Assembly (NCBI GenBank): GCA_902586435.1
Contig: CACIHJ010000007.1
Span: 1-50,000 of the forward strand
Length of the DNA: 50,000 nt
Reading direction: 5' to 3'
From: an uncultured Bacteroidota bacterium
Lineage (GTDB): Bacteria > Bacteroidota > Bacteroidia > Flavobacteriales > Flavobacteriaceae
Under the pieces are notes generated by a model. The model saw only the letters and a list, made by a program, of their open reading frames with translations, had not been told where the DNA came from and made no database searches. The position numbers were made by a program, and so were the translations under genes. Positions 29,482-37,611 of this stretch are shown in pieces; position 1 is the stretch's first letter; every line of letters begins with the position of its first letter.

Positions 29482-30174
29482 ATGAAAAACATATTATTAA
29501 TAGGTGGTTCAACAGGAATTGGTCTTGAACTATCAAAAAAGTTAGAAGACAATTACAACGTTTTTATCTCCACAAGAAATCCAGAGAAATTCAGCTCATC
29601 AAATATAAAGACTACAAAACTAGATCTTGATAAAGATTTTGAAGCGGATTGGTTACCAGAAGTAATTGATGGATTTGTATATCTTCCAGGAACTATTAAC
29701 CTAAGACCCTTTAAAGGGCTTAAAAGTGAAGTTTTTATTGATGATTTCAATATAAATGTTTTAGGATGTATAAAAATTCTACAAAAAGTATTAAATAGAC
29801 TTGAGGCAAGTGAGAATTCTAGTATAGTCATGTTTAGTACTGTTGCTGTTAAGCTGGGCATGCCTTTTCACAGTTCTGTCTCATCATCCAAAGGAGCAAT
29901 CGAAGGACTAACAAGATCTCTAGCAGCAGAATTCGCTCCTAAAATTAGAGTCAATGCAATTGCTCCATCACTATTAAACACTCCAATGTCAGATAAATTT
30001 CTAAATTCTGACACTAAACTTGATAATGCTAAAAATAGACATCCATTAAAAGAAATAGGAAGTCCTGAAGATATTTCTGATTTAGTTATGTTTCTCTTAG
30101 AAGATAAGAGCAAGTGGATGACTGGTCAAATTATTCCATTTGATGGAGGAATTGGATCACTCAAAACAAATTAA
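29482..30174 (+). CDS. SDR-family protein lacking the catalytic tyrosine
   Basis: A 230-residue short-chain dehydrogenase/reductase-fold protein with the nucleotide loop GGSTGIG (8-14) and the terminal GQIIPFDGG. The expected YxxxK is replaced: in the segment MPFHSSVSSSKGAIEG, K137 is present but position 133 is Val. S119 is kept. It may bind NAD(P) without normal reductase chemistry, or use different chemistry. Related Tyr-less SDRs are, to my knowledge, found beside photolyase genes. Its stop overlaps the DUF2256 start by one base. Confidence 0.85.
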   Translation: MKNILLIGGSTGIGLELSKKLEDNYNVFISTRNPEKFSSSNIKTTKLDLDKDFEADWLPEVIDGFVYLPGTINLRPFKGLKSEVFIDDFNINVLGCIKILQKVLNRLEASENSSIVMFSTVAVKLGMPFHSSVSSSKGAIEGLTRSLAAEFAPKIRVNAIAPSLLNTPMSDKFLNSDTKLDNAKNRHPLKEIGSPEDISDLVMFLLEDKSKWMTGQIIPFDGGIGSLKTN

Positions 30175-30320
30175 TGAGAGGGGTAAAAAAAGTGAATCTC
30201 CCAAAAAAAGTTTGTCTTGTTTGTAGTCGTGAGTTTGCCTGGAGAAAAAAATGGAGAAAAGATTGGCAAGAGGTATTATACTGTAGTGAATTATGCAAAA
30301 AGAGGAAACAGCTAATTTAG
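30174..30320 (+). CDS. DUF2256 small zinc-ribbon-like protein
   Basis: A 48-residue protein that begins on the last base of the SDR gene (TAATG) and overlaps the cryptochrome start by 28 bases. The sequence has VCLVCSREFAWRKKW then YCSELCKKR, giving two CxxC/CxxxC pairs (C14, C17, C37, C41) as in DUF2256. This family is known mainly as a neighbour of photolyase/cryptochrome genes. Highly basic and Trp-rich, so nucleic-acid binding is conceivable. No function is established. Confidence 0.9.
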   Translation: MRGVKKVNLPKKVCLVCSREFAWRKKWRKDWQEVLYCSELCKKRKQLI

Positions 30321-31585
30321 TCTGGTTTAGGTCAAACCTTAGAGTTGAAGATAATACTTCTTTATCAAAAGCTATCAGAGATTCATCAAGGGTTATAGGA
30401 TATATAAATATTGATCCTACAATTTTTAAATTATCAAATTATGGTTTTAAAAAAACAGAAAAATTTAGAACTAAATTTTTATTAGAATCAATACAAGATT
30501 TAAAAAAACAGTTAAGTGATATTAACATCTCTCTTATTATAACTAATCAAGACTTTGAGAGTTCTATCAATTCAATAATTAAAAAATATAATGTTAGAAG
30601 TATATATATGCAAAAAGAATGGACAAGAGATGAATTAGCCGAAGAAAAACAAATTCCCAAGCATATTAATCTAATAAAAGATTTTGATCAATTTCTATAT
30701 TCTCCTGAGTCAGTAAAAGAAATATATGAGAATATCCCTAGGGGGTTTTCAAACTTTAGAAGGAAGTGTGAGAAATACTTGAATATTTCATATCCTCTTC
30801 AAATCCCTAAACCACTTGATAAAAAAAATAATATTGATGAAGTATATAGTGTTCCAACTCTTAACGATCTTGGTTTTGAAGAATTTAGAGTACACAAAAA
30901 CTCTGTTTTTAAATTTTTAGGTGGCGAGACATCAGCCAAAGAAAGAGTGTATGAGTACTTTTTTGAAACAAAAAGAATATCAAAATATAAATTAACACGG
31001 AATAAATTATTAGGAAAAGACTATAGCTCAAAATTGTCTTCATGGCTGGCTAATGGATCTATTTCTGTTAGATACGTTTATATGCAAATAAAAAAATATG
31101 AAGAAGAGATAGAGAAGAATGAATCAACTTATTGGCTATTTTTTGAACTAATTTGGAGAGATTTCTTTAAGTATGTTTCTATGCAGCATAAAGATAAATT
31201 TTTCAGTAAAAGTGGAATCTATGGAAACTCTAAGGATTGGTCTAATAATAGAGAACTTATAAATAGTTGGATTAACGGTGAAACCAATGAACCATTTGTA
31301 AATGCTAATATGAAAGAACTTTCTCAGACAGGTTTTATGTCAAATAGAGGAAGACAAAATGTAGCGAATTATCTAACCAAAGAATTGAAGATTGATTGGA
31401 GAATTGGAGCTGAATATTTTGAGTCTTTACTTATTGACTATGATGTTCATAGTAATTATGGAAATTGGCTTTATAATGCTGGTATTGGCAATGACTCAAT
31501 GCCATTCAGAAAATTTAACCCTAAACTACAATCAGAAAGATATGATCCTAATAAAGAATATGAGAAACTTTGGTTAAATGAATAA
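30293..31585 (+). CDS. Cryptochrome DASH
   Basis: A 430-residue FAD-binding photolyase/cryptochrome. The N-terminal antenna domain begins LVWFRSNLRVEDN. The FAD domain has FFELIWRDFFKYV, SNRGRQNVANYL and DWRIGAEYFE, all typical of the DASH branch, then DVHSNYGNWLYNAGIGND. DASH proteins repair cyclobutane pyrimidine dimers in single-stranded DNA or signal light. Overlaps the next photolyase gene by eight bases. No residue loss is evident at the flavin site. Confidence 0.93.
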   Translation: MQKEETANLVWFRSNLRVEDNTSLSKAIRDSSRVIGYINIDPTIFKLSNYGFKKTEKFRTKFLLESIQDLKKQLSDINISLIITNQDFESSINSIIKKYNVRSIYMQKEWTRDELAEEKQIPKHINLIKDFDQFLYSPESVKEIYENIPRGFSNFRRKCEKYLNISYPLQIPKPLDKKNNIDEVYSVPTLNDLGFEEFRVHKNSVFKFLGGETSAKERVYEYFFETKRISKYKLTRNKLLGKDYSSKLSSWLANGSISVRYVYMQIKKYEEEIEKNESTYWLFFELIWRDFFKYVSMQHKDKFFSKSGIYGNSKDWSNNRELINSWINGETNEPFVNANMKELSQTGFMSNRGRQNVANYLTKELKIDWRIGAEYFESLLIDYDVHSNYGNWLYNAGIGNDSMPFRKFNPKLQSERYDPNKEYEKLWLNE

Positions 31586-33068
31586 AAATTGCTTTATAAT
31601 ACTTCCTAATCAGCTTTTCAAAGAAAGCCAATTCCTTAAAAGAGATAATACAGCTTTTATTATTGAAGAATACTTGTTTTTCAAACAATATAACTTTCAT
31701 AAACAGAAAATCTCTTTTCATAGAGCAACAATGAAATTTTATGAAAACTATCTTATTGAATATGGATTAAATGTAAAGTATATAAATTCTTTTGAGAGAG
31801 AATCCAAGATATCCTTATTGATAGAGAAAATTAAACTCTTAGGGTTTAAATCAATAGAAATATATGATCCAGTTGACTATCTTCTGACCAAGAGAATAAC
31901 TAAAAAATGTAGAGAGCTAGAAATCGATCTAATTATTCATGACTCTTTATTATTTATAAATTCAAGAGATGATTTAAGAGATTTCTTTAAAGATTCAAAA
32001 AAAAAGTTTTTCCAAACCTCATTCTACAAAAATGAAAGAAAAATAAAAAATATACTGATTGAGAAAAATGGAAAACCAACAGGCGGAGACTGGACATATG
32101 ATGTTTTAAATAGAAAAAGATTTCCAAAAGATACATCTCCTCCTAAAATTAAAAATCCAAAAAAGAATAAATATATAGAAGAATCCTACGAATATGTTCT
32201 TAAATATTATAATAGTAATTATGGAATTCTTGGTCATTTCAATTATCCTTCAACTATCAAGGAATCTGAAGAATGGCTAAAAGATTTCCTAGATAATAGA
32301 TTTCACAAATTTGGTGATTATGAAGATGCTATCGTTAGAGATGAACTTACCTTAAATCATAGTATCCTTAGCCCTTTAATAAATATTGGATTTATTAGCC
32401 CAAATAAAGTCATCTCTAGATCAATAGATTTCTCTAAGAAGAATAATATTCCAATAAATTCTACTGAAGGTTTTGTTAGACAAATTCTAGGCTGGAGGGA
32501 GTTCATAAGAGGTGTTTATATCTCAAAGGGTAGCTATGAAAGAAGTTTAAATTTCTGGAAGTTTAAAAGAAAAATACCAGTGTCATTCTATACTGGAAAT
32601 ACTGGTATAGAACCAGTTGACATTTCAATAAAAAAAGTTTTAAAAACCGGTTATCTTCATCATATAGAAAGACTAATGATACTTGGAAATTTTATGCTAC
32701 TATGTGAATTTGATCCTGATGAAGTTTACAGGTGGTTCATGGAACTGTTTATTGATTCTTATGATTGGGTAATGGTCCCAAATGTATATGGTATGAGTCA
32801 ATTTGCAGATGGAGGTTTAATGTCAACAAAACCTTACATAAGCGGAAGTAATTATATATATAAGATGAGTGATTATAAAAAAAATAATTGGGATAAAATA
32901 TGGGATGGACTTTTTTGGAGATTTATGAATAAACAAAGAGATTTCTTTAATAAAAATCCGAGATTAAGAATGTTAATATCAACATTTGATAAAATGGATC
33001 AAGAAAAAAAACAACAGCATATTTTTAATGCTGAAAATTTTCTAAAAAAGATAGATAATGAAGAATAA
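31578..33068 (+). CDS. PhrB-like (FeS-BCP type) photolyase without cluster cysteines
   Basis: A 496-residue member of the prokaryotic (6-4) photolyase-like group, with ILPNQLF at the start, GWREFIRGVY, HHIERLMILGNF and the late block PNVYGMSQFADGG. The classical members carry a [4Fe-4S] cluster held by four C-terminal cysteines. Here the C-terminal half has one Cys only (MLLCEFD) and the segment after MSDY contains none, so the cluster should be absent. Flavin-dependent 6-4 photoproduct repair is the probable role. Confidence 0.88.
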   Translation: MNKNCFIILPNQLFKESQFLKRDNTAFIIEEYLFFKQYNFHKQKISFHRATMKFYENYLIEYGLNVKYINSFERESKISLLIEKIKLLGFKSIEIYDPVDYLLTKRITKKCRELEIDLIIHDSLLFINSRDDLRDFFKDSKKKFFQTSFYKNERKIKNILIEKNGKPTGGDWTYDVLNRKRFPKDTSPPKIKNPKKNKYIEESYEYVLKYYNSNYGILGHFNYPSTIKESEEWLKDFLDNRFHKFGDYEDAIVRDELTLNHSILSPLINIGFISPNKVISRSIDFSKKNNIPINSTEGFVRQILGWREFIRGVYISKGSYERSLNFWKFKRKIPVSFYTGNTGIEPVDISIKKVLKTGYLHHIERLMILGNFMLLCEFDPDEVYRWFMELFIDSYDWVMVPNVYGMSQFADGGLMSTKPYISGSNYIYKMSDYKKNNWDKIWDGLFWRFMNKQRDFFNKNPRLRMLISTFDKMDQEKKQQHIFNAENFLKKIDNEE

Positions 33069-33333
33069 AAGCATAGCTGAAGTTGACAGAATAATAGAAA
33101 TGGCGTGGGAGGACAGGACACCTTTTGAAGCAATTTTTAATCAATTCGGCTTAACAGAAAAAGAAGTCATAATTGTAATGAGAAATAACTTGAAGACTTC
33201 AAGCTTTAAACTATGGAGAAAAAGAGTCACGGGAAGAAAAAGTAAACATTTAAAATTAAGAAATAAGGATATTGGAAGATTTAAATGCAGTCAACAAAGA
33301 AATATTTCAAACAATAAGATATCTAAAAGATAA
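33058..33333 (+). CDS. TIGR03643 family protein
   Basis: A 91-residue protein overlapping the photolyase end by 11 bases. The sequence VDRIIEMAWEDRTPFEAI with KLWRKRVTGRKSKH matches the TIGR03643 family found near photolyases and DUF2256. The first half looks helix-turn-helix-like (GLTEKEVIIVMR) and the tail is strongly basic, suggesting nucleic-acid binding. Last gene of the run, two bases from the convergent murA end. Confidence 0.85.
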   Translation: MKNKSIAEVDRIIEMAWEDRTPFEAIFNQFGLTEKEVIIVMRNNLKTSSFKLWRKRVTGRKSKHLKLRNKDIGRFKCSQQRNISNNKISKR

Positions 33334-33335
33334 TA

Positions 33336-34643
33336 CTAGATTCTTTCAATCTCAGCACCTAATTGATTAAGTCTCATAACTATATTCTCATAACCTCGAT
33401 CTATCTGCTCTACATTTTGAATAACACTAGTACCATTTGCTGATAAGGCTGCAATAAGAAGGGCTATTCCTGCTCTAATATCTGGAGAAGACATTACGGT
33501 AGCTTTTAGTTCAGACTTAAAATCTAGACCAATAACCGATGCTCTGTGAGGATCAGATAAAATAATTTTAGCTCCCATGTCAATTAGTTTATCTACAAAA
33601 AATAATCTACTCTCAAACATTTTTTGATGAACTAATATACTTCCTCTTGCTTGGGTAGCAACAACTAGAATAATACTTATAAGATCTGGGCTAAAACCAG
33701 GCCATGGAGCATCAGATATGGTAAGTATAGATCCATCAATATAATTTGAAATTTCATAACCATCATTATGAGAAGGAATAATCATATCATCCCCTTCTTT
33801 TAAAATCTTAATTCCAAGTTTTCTAAAAGTATTAGGTATTTGACCTAAGTTTTCCCAAGAAACATTTTTAATCCTTATTTCACTTTTAGTCATAGCAGCC
33901 AAACCTATCCAACTTCCAATCTCAATCATATCAGGAAGGATAGTATGTGTTGCTCCATTCAATTTTTCAACTCCAGAGATAGTTAGCAGATTAGATCCAA
34001 TACCTTGAATATTAGCTCCCATCTTAATTAGCATACTGCATAATTGTTGAATATATGGTTCACATGCAGCATTGTATATCCTTGTGTCTCCTTTTGCAAG
34101 AACTGATGCCATAATTAAATTAGCAGTTCCTGTTACAGAAGCTTCATCTAAAAGTAGATCAACTCCAATTAAACCATTTGTTTTTACATTATATATCCTA
34201 TTCTTTGAATCATAGTCTAATTTAGCCCCTAGTTTTTCAAGATTTACAAAATGAGTATCTAGTCTTCTTCTTCCAATTTTATCCCCTCCTGGCCTTGGTA
34301 TAGATGCAGCCTTATATCTTGCTAATAATGGACCAACAAGCATTATTGAACCCCTTAATGATTTAGCATATGTAGTAAATTCATCAGATTTTAGATAATC
34401 TAAATTAACTGTCTTAGCAGAAAATTCATAAGAACCATTTTTTAAATTAGAGCAAGTGACACCAAGGTTTTTTAGAATCTCTATAAGTTTATTAACATCA
34501 ATAATATCGGGGATATTATTGATAGTTACTTTATCATCTGTCAACAAAACAGCAGATAATACTTGTAGCGCTTCATTTTTTGCTCCTTGAGGAATAACCT
34601 CTCCCTTTAAACTCTTACCACCAGTTATCCTAACGCTTTTCAT
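33336..34643 (-). CDS. murA: UDP-N-acetylglucosamine 1-carboxyvinyltransferase
   Basis: First committed step of peptidoglycan synthesis: transfers enolpyruvate to UDP-GlcNAc. The 435-residue protein has K22 in GAKNEALQ and the loop RPGGDKIGRRRLDTH. The usual catalytic cysteine of that loop is Asp (D121), the natural variant known from mycobacteria and others, which prevents fosfomycin alkylation. So the enzyme should be active but fosfomycin-insensitive. Coupled to the preceding DUF4290 gene by a one-base overlap. Confidence 0.96.
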   Translation of the reverse strand: MKSVRITGGKSLKGEVIPQGAKNEALQVLSAVLLTDDKVTINNIPDIIDVNKLIEILKNLGVTCSNLKNGSYEFSAKTVNLDYLKSDEFTTYAKSLRGSIMLVGPLLARYKAASIPRPGGDKIGRRRLDTHFVNLEKLGAKLDYDSKNRIYNVKTNGLIGVDLLLDEASVTGTANLIMASVLAKGDTRIYNAACEPYIQQLCSMLIKMGANIQGIGSNLLTISGVEKLNGATHTILPDMIEIGSWIGLAAMTKSEIRIKNVSWENLGQIPNTFRKLGIKILKEGDDMIIPSHNDGYEISNYIDGSILTISDAPWPGFSPDLISIILVVATQARGSILVHQKMFESRLFFVDKLIDMGAKIILSDPHRASVIGLDFKSELKATVMSSPDIRAGIALLIAALSANGTSVIQNVEQIDRGYENIVMRLNQLGAEIERI

Positions 34644-35278
34644 TAATACCTTCTTTTTGGCTTTTTTCTAGACTTATTATTTGACTTGTAACCATTATTC
34701 TTAGGCCTAGATCTTAAAAACTCAGCAGAATCAGTCAGTGGTAGATCCTCATCTAAAACTTTTAGTTTACCATCTGATAAATCAAGAAGATGATCAAGAA
34801 TGACCTGGTCTTCAACTGAATCCTTGTTCCAATTTAGAAAACATTTTTTCATATGATTAGCTATAGTCAAAATCAATTTTCCTTTTAACTCAGAATTATC
34901 CCAGTTAACAGTAAAATCAATCATTCGCTTTATATTATTTCCATAAAATCTATACTTTGGGTAGTTTTGAGGATAATCTAAGTTATTAGGTTTTCTTTTT
35001 TCATAAACTTCTTTTGATGGTTTATCATAAGGACTTTCAACATCTAATTGAAAATCTGACATAATAAAAAGTTGAGCCCATAGTTTATGCTGAAAATCCG
35101 GGACATCTCTAAGATGAGGATTTAAATTACCCATAACACCAATTATAGCCTTAGCCATCTCATTTCTCTTCTCTTTATCTTTTAATGCAACTGCTTGATC
35201 AATCATATCATGAATATGTCTTCCATATTCTGGAATAATAAGCTTTTTCTTTTGTGTATTATATACTAATGTGTCCAT
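34643..35278 (-). CDS. DUF4290 family protein
   Basis: A 211-residue cytoplasmic protein without signal or membrane segments. It starts with LVYNTQKKKLIIPEYGRHIHDM and includes NLNPHLRDVPDFQHKLWAQL, the recognisable DUF4290 core restricted largely to Bacteroidota. The C-terminal 25 residues are very basic (KNNGYKSNNKSRKKPKRRY), which may bind nucleic acid or ribosomes. Always-near-murA placement is common in the phylum, but function is unknown. Confidence 0.88.
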   Translation of the reverse strand: MDTLVYNTQKKKLIIPEYGRHIHDMIDQAVALKDKEKRNEMAKAIIGVMGNLNPHLRDVPDFQHKLWAQLFIMSDFQLDVESPYDKPSKEVYEKRKPNNLDYPQNYPKYRFYGNNIKRMIDFTVNWDNSELKGKLILTIANHMKKCFLNWNKDSVEDQVILDHLLDLSDGKLKVLDEDLPLTDSAEFLRSRPKNNGYKSNNKSRKKPKRRY

Positions 35279-35322
35279 AAGATTAAGGAATTAATGCAAT
35301 TTAAGAAATTTTAATATTCTAA

Positions 35323-35616
35323 CTATAGAGAAATAATATTATCTAAAGAACTAACTTTTTTATAAAGATCTATAATTTCAGTGGGAGATTCAAAAACACC
35401 TTCAAATGAAATGCTTTTATAGTTCCCTTTATCTGATGATTTAATCTTACAATTACACTCATAATCAGAGAAAATTATTTTTAATTTATCTAGGTCCTCA
35501 GAATTATTTTTTATAATGAATTTAAACATATATGGACCTGGCCAATTTTGAGAGTCATCTAATTGAATCTTAAATCTTTTATAAAATTCATTTGATTTTT
35601 TACTAATGTTAGCCAA
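35323..35616 (-). CDS. DUF493 family protein (YbeD-like)
   Basis: A 97-residue protein of the DUF493/YbeD ferredoxin-like fold, with FYKRFKIQLDDSQNWPGPYMFKFIIKN. In E. coli YbeD sits near lipoate genes; the role is unclear. No ATG lies near the N-terminus: the start is TTG at 35616 giving MANISKK. It faces the NTPase gene, which also starts with TTG. Confidence 0.87.
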   Translation of the reverse strand: MANISKKSNEFYKRFKIQLDDSQNWPGPYMFKFIIKNNSEDLDKLKIIFSDYECNCKIKSSDKGNYKSISFEGVFESPTEIIDLYKKVSSLDNIISL

Positions 35617-35622
35617 GCTATC

Positions 35623-35630
35623 TATCTTTG
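35623..35630 (+). promoter_or_regulatory. Candidate -7 box for NTPase-fmt
   Basis: TATCTTTG is a perfect TAnnTTTG match in the divergent spacer, 40 bases before the TTG start of the NTPase gene. Confidence 0.4.
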
Positions 35631-35643
35631 TAAATTAATAGTG

Positions 35644-35651
35644 TAAAGATA
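35644..35651 (-). promoter_or_regulatory. Candidate -7 box for DUF493 gene
   Basis: Minus-strand TATCTTTA matches seven of eight positions, 27 bases before the TTG start of the DUF493 gene; the two divergent boxes lie 13 bases apart. Confidence 0.3.
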
Positions 35652-35670
35652 TAAATGATTTAAAGATACT

Positions 35671-36228
35671 TTGGAGAATAAGGCAATAAATAAAAAAGTA
35701 GTTATTACTGGAGGACCAGGAACAGGCAAAACATCTGTTATCAAAGAATTGATGGATAGAGGTTATAAATGTTATGACGAAGGGTCAAGGGATGTAATAT
35801 CCCAAATAAATTTGAAAGGGCAGACATTTAAATCTGATCCCTTAAGCTTTAGTGACTCTTTATATAAAGCTAGAACTGAACATTATTTCGATTCACAAAA
35901 AAAAGAGTATAAAGGAAAGACTGTGTTTTTTGATAGAGGTATTCATGATATCTTAGCATACTTGAGGTATATCAATAAAAACAATAAGTACTGGGAAAAT
36001 ATAATTTTAAACTATAAATATGATACAGTTTTTGTATTTCCACCATGGAAAGAGATTTATACAACAGATAAAGAGAGACATGAAGACTTTAAGGAATCTG
36101 AAGAAGTAAATTTTGCGATCATCAAACTCTATAAAGAGGGTAATTCTGATATTGTAGAGATCCCTAAAACAGGTATAGAAGAAAGAGTTAATTTTATAAT
36201 AAATCATCTATTTGGAAATGGACAATAG
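35671..36228 (+). CDS. AAA_28-type small NTPase
   Basis: A 185-residue P-loop protein with Walker A TGGPGTGKTSV (P-loop at 14-21) and later VFFDRGIHDILAYLRY, the pattern of the AAA_28/NadR-kinase-like ATPases. Ligand not predictable; a nucleoside or small-molecule kinase role is possible. The start is TTG at 35671, since a TAA lies four codons upstream in frame and no ATG is available. It overlaps fmt by 11 bases. Confidence 0.82.
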   Translation: MENKAINKKVVITGGPGTGKTSVIKELMDRGYKCYDEGSRDVISQINLKGQTFKSDPLSFSDSLYKARTEHYFDSQKKEYKGKTVFFDRGIHDILAYLRYINKNNKYWENIILNYKYDTVFVFPPWKEIYTTDKERHEDFKESEEVNFAIIKLYKEGNSDIVEIPKTGIEERVNFIINHLFGNGQ

Positions 36229-37162
36229 TATAATATTTATGGGTACTCCAGATTTTGCAGTTAAATCTCTAGATTATTTAATAAAAAAAAATCTAAGTAT
36301 AGATTGTGTTGTAACCTCACCAGATAAAAAATCAGGGAGAGGCCTTAAAATAAATGAGTCAGAAGTAAAAAAGTATTCTAAACTAAATAAAATAAAATTA
36401 CTTCAACCTAATAATTTAACTGATCCTGATTTTATAAAACAAATAAAAGAACTTAATCCAGCTTTGCTAGTTGTTGTTGCCTTTAGAAAATTACCAAGAG
36501 TTTTGTATGAGATACCAAAGCATGGTGCAATAAATCTTCATGCATCATTACTCCCAGACTATAGAGGAGCTGCGCCAATTAATTGGTGTCTTATTAATAA
36601 CGAAAAGTTTACAGGAGTTTCTATTATCAAGATTAATGAAAAGATTGATTACGGAAAGATACTTATGCAAGAAAAAATTATAATTGATAGAGACGAGGAT
36701 TATGGAACATTAAAAAATAGACTATCCTTAATTGGGTCTAAAATTTTATACAAGACTATTGATTTAATTTTTAAGAATCAAATAAAAGAGAAGGCTCAAA
36801 TTATTTCAGAAAATGATAAAAAAGCTCCAAAACTTACTTCTGAAAATACTAGAATTGATTGGGATAGCTCTATAGATTCAATAATAGGAAAAATTAGAGG
36901 ATTAGCCCCAAAACCTGGTGCTTGGACAATTTTAATTAACGATGAGGATGAGATAAGAATGAAAATCCTTAAAGCTAGACCAGCAAGCTATTCTAAGAGT
37001 AATTCAAACAATATTTTACTAACTCAAGATAAAAGAATATTCATTTCTACCCGAAATGGTGAGATTGAGTGTGATATAATACAATTAGAAAACAAGAAAG
37101 CAATGACAGCAAAGGATACCCTTAATGGTTATAATTTTTCTTCAAAATGCCTTGTAAAGTAG
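36218..37162 (+). CDS. fmt: Methionyl-tRNA formyltransferase
   Basis: Formylates initiator Met-tRNA using 10-formyl-tetrahydrofolate. A 314-residue protein with IIFMGTPDFAV at the start, the catalytic stretch HASLLPDYRGAAPINW near residue 108, and the C-terminal OB-like tRNA-binding domain with GLAPKPGAW. I use the ATG at 36218 rather than the TTG at 36212. The ATG overlaps the NTPase stop by 11 bases. All expected motifs are present. Confidence 0.96.
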   Translation: MDNSIIFMGTPDFAVKSLDYLIKKNLSIDCVVTSPDKKSGRGLKINESEVKKYSKLNKIKLLQPNNLTDPDFIKQIKELNPALLVVVAFRKLPRVLYEIPKHGAINLHASLLPDYRGAAPINWCLINNEKFTGVSIIKINEKIDYGKILMQEKIIIDRDEDYGTLKNRLSLIGSKILYKTIDLIFKNQIKEKAQIISENDKKAPKLTSENTRIDWDSSIDSIIGKIRGLAPKPGAWTILINDEDEIRMKILKARPASYSKSNSNNILLTQDKRIFISTRNGEIECDIIQLENKKAMTAKDTLNGYNFSSKCLVK

Positions 37163-37233
37163 AAAAATAGGCTATGATATCAACAAAATAGCTGAATTTA
37201 TTAACAATAACGCATATTTTGAGCTTCTAATCG

Positions 37234-37262
37234 TTGGACTTACGATAATCCATATAAATTTG
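37234..37262 (+). promoter_or_regulatory. Candidate promoter of HU gene
   Basis: TTG at 37234-37236, an 18-base spacer and TAAATTTG at 37255-37262 fit the Bacteroidetes pattern. The ATG is 24 bases downstream. The rest of the 124-base gap shows nothing else. Confidence 0.6.
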
Positions 37263-37286
37263 TCTAAACTTTAAAATTAAAGAGAT

Positions 37287-37559
37287 ATGAATAAATCAGA
37301 ATTAATTGACACTATGGCTTCAGGTGCTGGAATATCTAAAGCCGCAGCAAAAAAAGCTCTAGAATCAATGCTAGGGGGTGTTTCTTCAACACTAAGAGGT
37401 GGTGGACGTGTTTCACTGGTTGGGTTTGGATCATGGTCTGTTTCTCACAGACGTGCTAGAGCAGGGAGAAATCCTCAAACTGGTGCTACTATCCAAATCG
37501 CTGCTAAAAATGTAGTAAAATTTAAAGCTGGGGCTGAACTATCTGGATCAGTAAACTAA
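37287..37559 (+). CDS. hup: HU family DNA-binding protein
   Basis: Nucleoid-associated protein that bends and compacts DNA as a dimer. The 90-residue protein begins MNKSELIDTMASGAGISKA and carries the beta-arm signature RAGRNPQTG (R61-N62-P63). Length is normal. Has its own promoter-like element and a strong UUCG-loop terminator, so it is probably transcribed alone and at a high level. Codon use appears slightly richer in GC than its neighbours, fitting high expression. Confidence 0.97.
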   Translation: MNKSELIDTMASGAGISKAAAKKALESMLGGVSSTLRGGGRVSLVGFGSWSVSHRRARAGRNPQTGATIQIAAKNVVKFKAGAELSGSVN

Positions 37560-37580
37560 GCTTTTAAATTCATATAGCAT

Positions 37581-37611
37581 AAAAAAGCTTCCTTCGGGAA
37601 GCTTTTTTTAT
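37581..37611 (+). terminator. Rho-independent terminator after HU, UUCG loop
   Basis: A 12-bp perfect stem (37581-37592 with 37597-37608) closed by a C(TTCG)G tetraloop, followed by T residues. It runs directly into the yqgE -7-like element. Confidence 0.93.

Noticed and set aside
37163-37286. Possible riboswitch or small gene between fmt and HU
   Set aside because: Apart from the HU promoter elements I see no stable hairpin or open frame with a plausible start.
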